DNA of 64,000 nucleotides from Phycomyces nitens (Eukaryota > Mucoromycota > Mucoromycetes > Mucorales > Phycomycetaceae), in contig JAHRBC010000004.1 in NCBI GenBank assembly GCA_022702545.1, forward strand, positions 3,348,001 to 3,412,000, given 5' to 3'. The translations under genes and the position numbers were made by a program. The notes beneath the pieces are model-generated. The model was not told where the DNA came from. It was given only the letters and a program-made list of their open reading frames with translations, and ran no database searches. How positions within the stretch are numbered: the first letter of the stretch is position 1; every line of letters begins with the position of its first letter. Of the stretch, positions 1 through 10,900 are shown in pieces.

Positions 1-1741
1 TTTAAATGCTCTCAAACAGTGCAAAACTTAAATATACATTGTAGCCACAATATATTTCTAGTCGATCTATCCTTTTTTGCATTGTATTTTACGATACACA
101 GACAGTTTGTGTCAGGGGAGATTGACTACTTACAAACAACCAGTTTTATCTTTCATTATATTTTATAGTGGGGTTTATAATATGTTTTAACAGTCTATCA
201 AGGATGATTGTAGACTATTGCAAGGTAATTGTAGTTATTCTATGCAAACAAGCCTCTCTGGTTTGTTGTTTTTTTGGAGCAATAGATTCTGAAAATTTTT
301 ATTTTTTGTTTTATTTGATAAAAAATACATTTGTGCTATATATTCTAGTCTCTAGATTATTTCTTTAGTATATCTATTCTACCAATTGATATTTCTTGGT
401 CAGCACCATCAACTGGTTCTTAATAGAGCCAGGATACTTACCTAGCTGAGAGAAAGCTAATACTATCTAAAAGTAAAAGAGAAGATTGTTAGTAAATTAT
501 TTTTATATAAATCATTCATTCTTATACTTACATTTTTAATATAATAAATAGAACATTTGATAGACTCTCTGTAATATACCAACAAATGATTATTGTCTAA
601 TAGATATATATTAATATTTGTAGATAAACAATATGTAATACTAAAATATTAGTTTACTTACAAGATATAGCCATTGGAATGGCCAGATAATTTCAATCGG
701 GAATCCATATAAGAGTATAGCAAGATGTCTGTGATAGATGTTATTAAAGAGGATATATTAATAATATAAAAGATTTACCAGAATATTATATTGAGATAGA
801 TAGAAAAATAGAATTTGTGGCTATATATAAAAGAGTGATTTGGTTAATAAAGAATAGCTTTAGCATAATATGATCTTACCTTTGGATATACAGCCAAGTG
901 CAATAGAGAGCCCCATAATATATTTATAAGCAGTTACCTATGAATAATAAAATATATTGAGTAAAAAATATATTCACAAGAGAAAGAAAAGAATTAATTA
1001 CCAGAGTATTTTGCAGTAATATTTAGGCACAAAAGAATATATAAAATAAAAAGAAAAAACAAATACTTTGTATTAAAAGGCTGTTTGACCCTGATAAAAT
1101 GAGGGCAATAAAAATGATAATCCAAAAGAATATGCCTGCCGTCATTTTCATATCTTTGTAATTTATAGTTTATTAGGTTGAAAAAGATGTCTAGATATAG
1201 AACAAGAGTGTACACAATGCTGTTAAATAATAATAAAACTATAAGACAATTCATTATCTTCAGTGAACTTATTTACTTGCAAGCATACTGGTCATATTTC
1301 TCTTCCTTCTTATGAGAATAAACATGATAATAATTGATTTGTTTATTATTTCTACTCCAATTAATTTAATGATATAGTTACAAGAAGTAGAAATAAATCA
1401 CAGACAAATATGACATCTAAAAGGCTCTACTTTATTATTCTATCCAATAGAACATATTGAATAATATAATCGCCGTCAAAAATAAAAAAGTTTATTATGT
1501 TTAACTTCAGTCTACTAATGGTAAGATAATATAGTAGTTTGTTATGAATGAAACCACTCAATTTTTGTAGTGTATAGTGCAAGTCTCTATAAATATATCT
1601 TTTTCAAAAATCATTTCAATATTTCAAATTAAATTCCTGCAATATATTTTCATTATTTAAATCCTGCTATTATGATAAAGAGAATGACAAGCAAGTCTAA
1701 AGAGAAAAGATAGCATTTTTTTGATAGTTTATCTTATATAA
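1..1741. other. AT-rich stretch without a recognisable gene
   Basis: Very AT-rich sequence. The only open frames are short (up to 86 codons), hydrophobic and of a composition expected by chance. I see no repeat shared with the rest of the window until the CACTGG terminus at 1742. Confidence 0.6.
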
Positions 1742-3239
1742 CACTGGAAAAACGGGCTTGATTACCAGTGCGGAAAGATAAGTAAACAATAGTGTAATTA
1801 CTTGAATTATGATAGACTCTACATATAATTCCACTTGAGAACAACCTGGTCTTAGCTGCTAGCAGTATGTCGTGATACACTACGGCGGAGAAAACGGTAG
1901 CTAACTACTGTTTTGGTAGCATTACTACTGTTTTTTCCCACCAAAAAAAACGGTAGTAAAGACTCTGTATAAGGCGATTTTGGTAGCTGTTACCATTTTT
2001 TTAGTGCAAAAAAAAAGGGTAGTTATGAGGCAGGAATAGGCACAGCTACCGTTTTTTTATCCAACCAAAATTGTTTCTTTATATACTATAGCCTCTCTTT
2101 TATATTACTTTATATACTAGCACCCATTCTTTTTTTACTGCCATTTATTTGAAATAATGGTTTATTTTTTATTATAATTTTGATTTATTTCAAATAATAT
2201 TAAAATATATATAATAATAATATAGAAACATACCAAAAGCAAATACTATTTAATATTATAAAACATATATGGTACAAACCTTTTACTCAATCTATACACG
2301 ATGCCAACAACATGTTGTTATGACTTGGAAGACCTTTGGTCTTCATCAATTGCTATAAAGATATTGTGGTCAGAGAATGAAGCAATCAAATAAACCAAGC
2401 ATATTGTTTTGGATAGCATACCAGTATATATTGTGCTTGTTAATCGGTATACTAAGCATCTCTTGAATTAATGCCACTATATGAAACGTACAGATGTAAA
2501 TACTAGATGCAGTAGAAGGAGAATAGAGAATGTGCAATATGATTAATTAAAGAGTGTAAACATATTATAATATTTTTACCATAGAAAATATATTGCTGTA
2601 AAGTCAGCTCATAAGTTTTAAAACTAATTCGAATATAATGGTAATTGGCAGAATGAGTACATTATTAAGAAAACAATATGCATATTCTACAGAGATTCCC
2701 AGGTGGGGAGGTGGGGAACGACAAACTTTAGTGTAATATAGCTGTAAAAAAATTTCACCTTTTTTTAGTGTCTGAAAAATTATGAGATGAGTGTTTCATT
2801 CCTTGATTAAAGATAGCAGAGCTGAAGATGTGGTATACAAGATTCCAATCGAATGTTTATGTCATTGACAACCTTACATAAGGGAGGGTCATTTAGTTTT
2901 ACTTCAAAAAAGTAGAGCAAAGAAAAGAAAAGAAATATAAACTAACCTCGGCGTAATACAGCTATAAAAAAAATTCATTTTTTTTGGTGCTTGAAAAAGG
3001 GGCGAGATGTGTGTTTCATTCCTAGATTAAAAACAACAGAGCTGAAGATGTGGTATACAAGATGCCAATCGGGCATTTATTAAGGTAGCAATCTTACGTG
3101 ATAGAGAGTTATTCGATTTTATTTCAAAGGAGAGGACCAAAGCAAAGATAAAACAGCTAAAGGAAAAGAGGAAAAGAAAAAGTGCGCTAAAACATATACT
3201 AAAAATATGAGAGAACCAATAAGAGCAGCCTAAAGAATA

Positions 3240-3660
3240 TTAAAGACTTAGTCTGTTTCTCTTAGATGAAGGCTCATCGCTCATTCCTAGTGGTGTAAAC
3301 CTATATCAAACAGTAGAAATATTATATTAATATTAAATTGAGAATAGATGAGCAACAAAAAAGCTCTAACTTATAGTACATCTGTCATGATTGGGGATTC
3401 AGCCTTGTCATCCGTTTGAAATACCTCATCTTCCAAAAGAAAAGAACTGCTTGCTCTTTCCTGCTATAACATAATAAAAATATTGTATTAATTATAATGT
3501 ATATTCAAATGTTTGTTAATTAATAAACTTGCCTGGCTGTTCTCTGCTATTTTTCTCTTACGAGTCTGGTTTGCACTCTTAAAGGTGTCTTGAAGAAGAT
3601 TCTTGGCACACCACATTCTTTTGCACTTGTAAATGTGGAGTGCTATTGTCCTAGCCATGC
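3240..3660 (-). pseudogene. 3' part of accessory gene B of the CACTACGG family
   Basis: Unrecognised gene, 5' part missing. Three exons can be aligned with copy 4 (54927-55315), where the frame is clear. The first encodes a segment with KCKRMWCAKN, the second an acidic serine-rich segment, and the third (3240-3301) a short basic tail ending in TAA. The first intron begins with GC (GCAAGT) rather than GT. The second donor reads ATAAGT here, while copy 4 reads GTAAGT, so splicing is probably broken in this copy. A longer version of the gene lies at 53094-57110. Confidence 0.55.
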
Positions 3661-3768
3661 CTCACTGGCCACAATCATTGATGACAGGTACATTGATTTT
3701 GTCATCATTGACCAAGAAGTGTTTTTGCTGCTGTTGCTATTATTAGTCAAATAATCTCTTACCTACCC

Positions 3769-4646
3769 ATGGAAAAAGTAATTAGAGTATACTCCAAGCT
3801 TATCACGTCAAACTTGAAGGGCAGTAGAAATGCCAGTTTGCTTGTTGAGCACTTTGCTGTTCGTAGCTTTGTCAGTTCAGCAAACAGCTCTCAGAATTAT
3901 TCTAGTACAAGTCAGCCGTCCACATATAATGAAGCAAGTTTCTTAGATCTTCCAGATGGTGTAAGTGCTGCCCAGCTATGGGAGCCATTCAACTGACATG
4001 CCAGCTTGAATGATGATGACTTGGAAGGTGTCAGCAGCCCTGTTGTCAAGAATACTTTGGCAAAGTACTATGTGCGAAACAGTGGTATGAACAGTATTGA
4101 ACTTGATGACCCAACAGTTGTTGTTGCTTCTCGTCTTTGGAAAAATTCAACCGTACATTCTTCATGTATGTACCGAAGAATAAAAAACGAGACCAGACGT
4201 GGCAATCATCATGTGATGTTCACCTGTCCATACAGAAAGTGAGTATTGGTATTAGTCAAAATACAAAATAGAGATCACTCACATCTTTTATATTTTTATC
4301 TAGCCGTCGCAATATAACTATTCAAAGCTGGTTTGTTGGCACTGTGGAATTTTATTTTGAGCATAAAGAGGTTGATGGCACACCGCACTTTCTGGCATTC
4401 ATTGAAGTGATGAAAGAGCATGGTACAGCAGCCCATGACTCATCTGTGCCAATAGTAATACGGCGGTCACACAGCTCAACTGGACAAACAACCCAGCCAA
4501 AATATGCTGTTAATGTGGATGACATTCAGCATCAAGTTGGGCTCATCCAGTACCCTCCGAGTAGTAATCAGTTCTTTATCATTGCACCATATTACATATT
4601 TAATGACAATCTGCATGTGACCATGGGGAACCTTGCCACTTTATAA
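3769..4646 (+). pseudogene. C-terminal fragment of a CACTA (Tnp2/Plavaka-like) transposase
   Basis: Exon 3769-4238 and exon 4304-4646 are joined across a 65-nt GT-AG intron (GTGAGTATT to TTATCTAG). The second exon contains VGTVEFYFEHK followed by HFLAFIEVM, which matches in pattern the C-terminal part of the full transposases at 26377-29462 (QIQYLFTHKF, then HVFAFVKWF). The catalytic core is absent. An in-frame TGA at 3994-3996, also present in copies 2, 3 and 4, divides the first exon, so the defect predates spread of the family. The assignment to the transposase tail is inferred from pattern similarity and from its position in the element. Confidence 0.6.
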
Positions 4647-5056
4647 AAATTTTATTTTTCTTTTTTCTTTCCTTATAAATATCAATACCAAATAAAATAA
4701 AATAAAATGGCTAATAATATCAAAAACAAAAAAATTGTTTCAAAAAAACGGTAGCATAACTACTGTTTTGTTCACACAGGCAAAAAATTATTTTTCTCAA
4801 AAATGTGCAACATCTTTAACACCAAATAAAATGCTCATTTCAATAAACAAGGTTGCCTAAAAACTTACGAGCCCTTTATATGGTACTACAACTACCTCAT
4901 TGCCAGATGAAAAGACATTTCATGCAACTTTTATGAATCGGGATCAATGACATTATCTTTCAACTACAATCTGCAGAGATAAAGTGCTCTAAAATCATAA
5001 AAAACGGTAGTTATGCTACCGTTTTTAGCACAGCTACCGGTCCTTCCGCCGTAGTG

Positions 5057-5682
5057 TATGCACTGGATTTTCGGGCATACCAGGAGTACCAAAGGGTTCT
5101 GTTTTAAAAAAGGAAAATTATTAACACTCAATTTTGGCATGTGTCTTTATGATAGTTATTCAATACTGACCTTTGTCATTGAACTCCTCAATGTTAATCT
5201 CCTCAACATCACTCTCCTCATTGTCACCATTGTTGTTGTCATTGACAATCTCAGTGTCATTGCCATTGACCTCATTGTCAGCCAAATCATCCTCAGACAT
5301 CGGGACGGAATCCAAAAAAGGTAGGTTGGCCTGACCGCCCATTGTTTCTATGGATTCAGATTCAAACATTGGAATTGCTACAAATATGGAATAGATTAGT
5401 TTATTGCCCTTAAACTGGTTTTCAAATAAATATTTTTTACCCTCAACATCAACATCCATAATGACACTTTGTGTGCCTGAGGTTCAATTAAAGAATAATG
5501 GTTATTATTGCGCAGTAAATATAAAATTAATACATACTGCTCTCAGTTCGTCCAGCCTCTTCAATTCTTACTCTTTTGGCATGACACTGATAATTGCGTC
5601 TGGATACCATAGAGAACCCTTCTTAGTTATCATTGCATTTGTTACAGTAACAGGCAGTGTTGTTTTGGGAAGCAGAAGACAT
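5057..5682 (-). pseudogene. N-terminal exons of a Tnp2/Plavaka-like transposase
   Basis: Reverse-strand equivalent of 26377-26997. It starts with a short exon rich in Cys and His (CNKCNGNQEGF and RHAKRAR), followed by a small exon with MDVDVEG, then an acidic segment with MGGQANLPFLDSVPMSEDD. The acidic exon is uninterrupted here, whereas the copy at 26135-32405 lacks one T in the run encoding PFLDS and is frameshifted. The gene is cut off at 5057, where the CACTACGG element begins, just inside the exon that starts the catalytic region. Confidence 0.75.
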
Positions 5683-5923
5683 ATTTTGTGTGATTCGATT
5701 GTAAGATAAAAAAGGAAACAAGTGCTTCATATGTTTTATTTGCTGTCAATTTATAGACAAAAAAAACTATTGTATTTTACTTGTTTGCCCGAACCAATAG
5801 GATCTGTTAAAAAGTCTTTTTTTATTTGAATAAAAAAAATCTTCTGAGTTGAAAAAAAGGCCTATATTTCCTACACCTTAAAGTACTCTTGGTGCACTAG
5901 TAATCCAGCCCATTTTTCCAGTG

Positions 5924-6142
5924 TAATAGTACTAAGTAAAACAACAAGTCATAACTAATAGTTGGTAGAGAGAATAGACATTACATGATATCATCATATC
6001 ATCACCAGCACTCATCTCAATGTCTATATAAATGCACAATATGAATAGCAATAGTCTTCATCTTATTTACAAATTCTTTCTCTCTCAATAAACAAAGTCT
6101 CACCATACTCTTGTCTGTGCTTTGTTTTCGTCTGATTTAACA
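5924..6142. other. AT-rich spacer, possible LTR-like remnant
   Basis: No gene. It contains TATATAAATGC, later CAATAAAC, and ends in ATTTAACA just before the next repeat unit. This is the order of a promoter, a poly(A) signal and a CA terminus in a short LTR, but no partner copy is visible, so this is only a suggestion. Confidence 0.25.
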
Positions 6143-7141
6143 GTTCCTCTATTGTCTTGAAGCACTGAGATGCAAATTGGCCTTGATATTGTTTTTGGGC
6201 TCAATCTATCACACCTTCCGCAGCATGTTTCAAAGGTGAAAAAAATTTCAGACTCTCTCCTTTTTCTTTGGTTCCCTTTATTTTTCCTTTTGTTTGCTTT
6301 TTTGATATTGGCGCCTTTCTCTGGTAAGACATTTTTTATACCTCTTTATACACACAAATTAACATCTTTTTCATAGATATGCACTCCCATTCCAACTCAT
6401 CCTTTCCACAATGGCCATCTAGACAAATACCCACTGGCTGCATTCACTGGTACCATCATCTTGATAAAAATTATTTTCACTTTCTCTCTTAGATTAGCCA
6501 AACAACTTATATAAGAATGTCATTGGCACCAGGTAAATTTTTTTCTTTCAATCATACTTGTTCCCTCTCTGACTCTATTCCATTGTAGACTGCCCTTTCT
6601 ATTCACGCCATCGGCCTCCTCTATCATTTGCAATTGTAATCATAAAGGTAATATTCTTTATAAATCTCTTTTTGCTTATCCAAAATATTATTCAGACTAT
6701 TTATTAATAATAATTATTATGTGTTTTATAGGCTCACTTGGGCTTCCTTTACACACTATGCCCCCTACTTTGATAACCCATTTGGCTCCTGGTATGTAAA
6801 TTAAATATATCATTACTCTGTTCACCCATATTAATTTTTACTCCCTTTTTTATAGTTAAACCTGCCACACAGCCTATCCAGCCTTACAATTCAAGTCCCC
6901 TTTGCCAACTATTGCCCATCTCTTGCAATGTAAGTATCTTTTGTCACACAAGAATTTCCTCTTTGTACCCCACATCATTAACACTTCTTTATCTTTTACA
7001 GAACACTCCCACATCCCAAAAAATCACTGGATATTCATATTTTTGCTGGTATTTTTTATGTAGAAAAATTTTCCATTCAAATAGCAGCAGGCAACCAGGT
7101 AGAAATGGCTAGGCATAGGAATAGGCGTAATAGTAGACCCT
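6143..7141 (+). pseudogene. Intron-dense accessory region, copy B1 (unknown product)
   Basis: Related sequence occurs at 30955-32010, 46569-47205 and, divergent, 43230-45410. It holds a series of 40-80-nt candidate exons separated by 50-85-nt candidate introns with GTAAG-like donors, pyrimidine tracts and TAG/CAG acceptors (for example GTAAGTATC to TCTTTTACAG). The last exon can be read as LDIHIFAGIFYVEKFSIQIA and ends in TAA near 7141, a frame that also stays open in the other copies. The frame through the earlier exons could not be fixed; in-frame TAG or TGA codons appear in some copies. The function is unknown. Confidence 0.35.
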
Positions 7142-7629
7142 AAACCTAGAAATATTCTATTCTTTCTAATAAAAATAAAAACATAAAACATTACCAATCA
7201 ATTATAAATGGGAAATCAAATAATAGGTGATATATTACTGGTGAAAAAGAATAAAGAAGCTTTCAATCCATTCATTTAATTGACTTTCATGAAGAGTATG
7301 CTCAATATTTTTGATAAATACACGACCATGTATTTTCATGAATATATGATTCTCCCAATATTTCCAGGTCCATAAATATGGCACCAAAATAGAACCATAC
7401 TTTTAAATATTTCTTTTTGTTTTTCCAGATCAGATCAGTACACCGAAAGTGCTAACAGCCCTCACCTGCGGCACATTATTTCAAAAATCTACTACTAGAT
7501 AGCACGTCAACAAGATAGCTGACAAGGTAGCTTGTCTCATAGTTGGAAGAAAAATCATCCTATGTTAAAACATCGCTTTATAGTACAGCATTGCCACTTT
7601 TACATTATTGGAATTTTTTTATTTTTTGC

Positions 7630-8217
7630 AGTGTTATACCCGAAATACCACCACATATACCACTGAGCTTGCTGACTCATCAATTGTTGTTGCTTCCCGC
7701 CTTTGGAAAGACTCTACAGTGTACTCTTCATCCATATACCAAAAAATAAAAAACAAGACCAGCCACAGTAACCATCATATCATGTTTACTTGTACATATA
7801 AAAAGTAAGTATTGGTATTAGTCAAAATACAAAGTATAGATTGCTCACATTCTTAAATCTTCATCTAGTCATCACAATATACCCATCCAAAGCTGGCTTG
7901 TTGGCACTGTAGAGTTTTATTTTCAGCATAAAGATACCCATGGCATAACCCACTTTTTGGCATTTGTTGATGTCATGAAGGAGCATACCACAGCGGCACA
8001 TGATTTTTCTATCCCAATTGTAAAGAAGAGACCAACTGATACCCTGCATGGACATATACCCCCACCAGCTTTTCCCATCATCAATGTAGATGACATCATC
8101 CATCAAGTTAGTCTCATTCAATACCCACCAAACAGCAATCATTTTTTTGTGACTGCACCATATTTTGTTTTTAACACCAACTTACGTATCACCAAGGGTA
8201 ACCTATCAATCCTATAA
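7630..8217 (+). pseudogene. C-terminal fragment of a CACTA transposase (copy B1)
   Basis: Exon to 7804, a 64-nt intron (GTAAGTATT to TCATCTAG), then 7869-8217. The second exon has VGTVEFYFQHK, THFLAFVDVMKEH and VDDIIHQVSLIQYPP, matching the tail in the CACTACGG elements (3769-4646), and ends with TAA. The upstream catalytic part is missing. Confidence 0.55.
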
Positions 8218-8618
8218 TCATTCTCTTATTTTCTCATACCCAAATATTTAATACCAAATAAAACAAAGTGGCTAATAATGTCAAAAACAAAAAATCAGTT
8301 TCAAAAAACAGCAGTTATATTACCGTTTCATTCACACAGGATAAAAATTATTATTTTTTCAAAAATGCGCAATATCTTCAACACCAAATAAAATGTTCAT
8401 TTTGATAAACAAGGTTGCCTAAAAATTTACGAGCCCTTTCTATGGTACTACAACTACCTTATTGCCAGATGAAAAGAGATTCCATGCGACTTTTATGAAT
8501 CAGCATCAATGACATTACCTTTCAACCACAATCTGCAGAGAAAAAGCAGTCTAAAATCAGAAAAAATGGCAGTTATGTTACTGTTTCGGTAGCTGTTCCC
8601 ACTCCTCTTGCCATAGTG

Positions 8619-9389
8619 TTATATAGTTTTCTAAATGGTTATTTATCTTTGACTACACTGAAGAGGTGTCTAATGTTCTTACAAAATTATTATAAACTGA
8701 TTACCAATTTCTAAAATTACAAGCAGATGAATAATTATTTCAAATCATGCTTTATTTGTAAAGACAAGTCACTAGAACTTGTATCACCAAAATTAAGCAT
8801 GACAAGTGTGTCGTTTTGGATCTGGGTTGTTCTTCCAATGCTATAACACAGCCAATATTGGTCAAACCTACTGGGAATTGTAAACGAAGATAAAAGAGTA
8901 AAAAGAGAATAGAAAGATAGATACTTTTTATTCAATGAAATATTGTCCTCTTTTATATCTTTTCTAAACCTACTCAGCCATCATAAATGTCTGTTTTGAT
9001 TTCTAATCTACTTTTATTATAACTAATGTCTTCTAGGTCTTCAGAGAGCAAAAGGGAATCAATTTGGTTGTTGTTCTCAAAAGAGAACTCTGTGTCAGAG
9101 TGGACATAGCAAATAATAACCCAGATAATCAGATCACCACCAAAGATTTTTTTGTATAATTCTAAAAATAAATGGGCCTACATGTAATGACCATTTTGGT
9201 CGCCTTATTAGGAAGTCATATTTTTAGAGCTTTGGAATTAAAAATAGAAAATAGATTTTTATATGGTTTCAAAATAACAAAAATTGGAAAATGGATTTTA
9301 TAGGGTTTCAAAATAATTTTTATTTAAAAATAAATTTGGGTCGCTCCCATTGCTAGGATGCGTAATAGCTCTGGGATGTGGGTGGCTTC
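8619..9389. other. AT-rich intergenic stretch containing a partial LTR
   Basis: No gene recognised. The only identifiable item is the LTR-like repeat at 8809-9097. The remainder is AT-rich and not repeated elsewhere in the window. Confidence 0.5.
8809..9097. repeat. Partial or solo LTR related to the gypsy LTR at 32732-33037
   Basis: About 290 bp closely similar to the LTR right of the MULE (TTTTGGATCTGGGTTGTTC to AAAAGAGAACTCTGTGT). It begins TGTCG and ends GTCA. Flanks are AAGTG (8804-8808) and GAGTG (9098-9102), a possible 5-bp target duplication with one mismatch. Compared with the partner, many differences are CG to TG or CA. Confidence 0.6.
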
Positions 9390-9532
9390 CACTGGAAAAA
9401 CCCCTCGATTTCACCTAGTATAAATGGTGCAGATGGGTACTAGAAACATAGAGCTTTTTTTCATCTCAGACATTATTTTTTTTAAAAATAAAAAGTATAA
9501 TTTTGATGCATCCTATTGGTTCGGGCAAAGGA
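9390..9532 (+). mobile_element. CACTGG-family left terminus fragment
   Basis: Starts CACTGGAAAAACCCCTCG and, after a T-rich segment, reaches CCTATTGGTTCGGGCAAA, which aligns with the left end of the element at 26135 (through about 26275). Sequence continuity stops where the DIRS retrotransposon begins, so the rest of this element was lost or lies elsewhere. Confidence 0.6.
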
Positions 9533-9537
9533 TCAAA

Positions 9538-9852
9538 GAACAATCTGGATTGTCTGACACTCCGTCAGGGGTGGATAGACAATTTGGGTTGTCCGAAGGA
9601 CGAAGTCCTGAGAATGAGGTTTAGGCTTTCTAAGCCACGCTTTTTATTCTTTATAGTCAAAATTTTCTCTACCCCTCTAGTTCCTTATCTCTTTCTATGC
9701 ACGTCTTGCAATTCGACGGCCTTGTTTACTAGAAGGTGACGTTATATGGGAAGTGGTGGGCGGGAACTCACCTCATTCTCAGGACTTCGTCCTTCGGACA
9801 ACCCAAATTGTCTATCCACCCCTGACGGAGTGTCAGACAATCCAGATTGTCC
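9538..9852. repeat. Inverted repeat (about 84-bp arms) at the DIRS 3' end
   Basis: The arm at 9538-9621 (containing GTCTGACACTCCGTCAGGGG) is repeated in inverse orientation at 9769-9852, with about 147 bp between. The arm stays open in both orientations; the recombinase ORF reads through the inner arm before its stop at 9742. It probably belongs to the terminal and internal complementary repeats that DIRS elements use for circular intermediates. Confidence 0.75.
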
Positions 9853-10900
9853 ATCAGGAACTCCGTCCTTCCAATGAGGTTCTTTTTCCGTTGGCCCAAG
9901 AATTGCAGCTGTTATATCCCCTCCTATGGGTCCTGAAGGACGCAAGTAATACCGTTCGAAGACCTGACTCTTCGCACTCCAATTTGCATGCTTCTTAATT
10001 GCTGTCGATGAAATCCCTCTCATCTTCGCTGCTGTAGCTGCGGCCGACCTTGTCGAGTGACCCTTGTGGATTGTTGTATCCACCCCGCACTCCTTCAACG
10101 TTTTCTTTATCCACGACCCCATCGTTGATGGTCTAATGCTCTTTACTCTGGCCCCCGAGATGTCTGCCAAAAACAAAGTGTGATCCTGAGGCAAATCTCT
10201 GCGCCTGTCTTCGGTCTTCTGCAAGAAGATTCTTGTTGTCTCCACTGGGCATAGCTCTGGGTGACCTACCAACGGCCGCAAAAACAACTCCTTCTGTGAA
10301 GCCTCCTTTGGCTTCCTCACCAGCAACTGCAGACCTTGTAGGCGGGTGCCTGCTCCATCTTTAACCACTGACAATGTTACATCCTGGAATTGTAAGCGGC
10401 CAATATCCGAACTCGTGCACCACATCGTGGCTAAACACAATAGCAAAGCAGTCTTCCGTTGCAGCTTTGTCAAATTCAGCTCCTCTGTGGATCCCCATAA
10501 CAAAATCCGCTGGAGTACCTTCTCAGGATCCCAGGCCGCAACTTGGGACGGTTGTCTTACAGGGGCATTGTTCCCCGAAGCCAGGAAAAACGTTTTGACC
10601 AAGTAGTTTTCCGCGATCGGTTGTTTCCCATTATGGATGATCCTGAACACACTGGCGATTGCTGAACGATCTACATTCAACTGGGATGGTGATCTTCCTG
10701 ATGTTCGCCTCATTGCCAAGAACTGACACACTAATCTAGGGTCGTAACCCAGAGGATCCGCTCCTTGGGCCGTTGCCCACTCTGCCCATTGCCTCCAAGC
10801 CAAATCATACACCTTGTTCGTGGCAGAACGGTTGGCAGTCGTTAAAAACTTGGTCTCCTCCTCGGAGAGCTTCTCCACTTCTGTATAGTAGCGTGCGATA
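9742..10900 (-). CDS. DIRS tyrosine recombinase
   Basis: Site-specific recombinase that would integrate the circular cDNA. The N-terminal core begins near VYDLAWRQWAEWA (about 10800). The C-terminal catalytic part shows TTIHKGHSTRSAAATAA (the HxxR motif) and, further on, HANWSAKSQVFERYY, which supplies the second His/Trp box and the nucleophilic Tyr. The frame is uninterrupted to the stop at 9742 but its start is not resolved: the same frame stays open upstream to 13176, over the whole RT gene, so the true start probably lies near the end of the RT ORF (10842). The tail past the Tyr is encoded by the terminal repeat. Confidence 0.82.

Larger units (their letters stand above)
1878..5056 (+). 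mobile_element. CACTACGG-family CACTA element, copy 1 (3,179 bp, non-autonomous)
   Basis: The terminal inverted repeat is CACTACGGCGG(A/G)A, with TTCCGCCGTAGTG at the right end. Subterminal regions are filled with ACGGTAG and CTACCG motifs in both orientations, the arrangement typical of transposase-binding sites in CACTA elements. It carries the 3' parts of two divergent genes, an unknown gene on minus (3240-3660) and a transposase tail on plus (3769-4646). Flanks are ATA on the left and TAT on the right, so there is no target duplication; in its sister copies 2 and 4 the duplication is perfect. It has one copy of the roughly 160-bp subterminal repeat present three times in copies 2-4. Confidence 0.88.
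1742..5923 (-). mobile_element. CACTA (Plavaka-like, CACTGG family) element, interior lost and replaced by a CACTACGG element
   Basis: Bases 1742-1877 are the reverse complement of the right end of the element at 26135-32405, beginning CACTGGAAAAACGGGC. Bases 5057-5923 are the reverse complement of that element's left end, finishing in CCAGTG. Both outer ends are flanked by TAA (1739-1741 and 5924-5926), the 3-bp target duplication expected for CACTA elements, so the two ends belong to one insertion. The roughly 5 kb that should lie between them is missing; a CACTACGG-family element (1878-5056) stands there instead. The retained left end carries the first exons of the transposase on the minus strand. 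Confidence 0.85.
6143..8618 (+). mobile_element. Decayed CACTA relative (copy B1) with intron-dense region and transposase tail
   Basis: 6143-7260 is closely similar to 30955-32074 inside the CACTGG element, and 7261-8618 parallels 47317-48733. The right terminus reads TTGCCATAGTG, a CpG-decayed form of TTCCGCCGTAGTG. Upstream of it are the subterminal motifs and the transposase tail also seen in the CACTACGG elements. So this copy joins the short-exon region known from CACTGG elements to the right end of the CACTACGG type. No left terminus is recognisable. Confidence 0.6.

Noticed and set aside
1021..1254. 86-codon minus-strand frame in the left AT-rich stretch
   Set aside because: Hydrophobic, AT-driven composition, no homologous copy in the window and no splice or promoter context.
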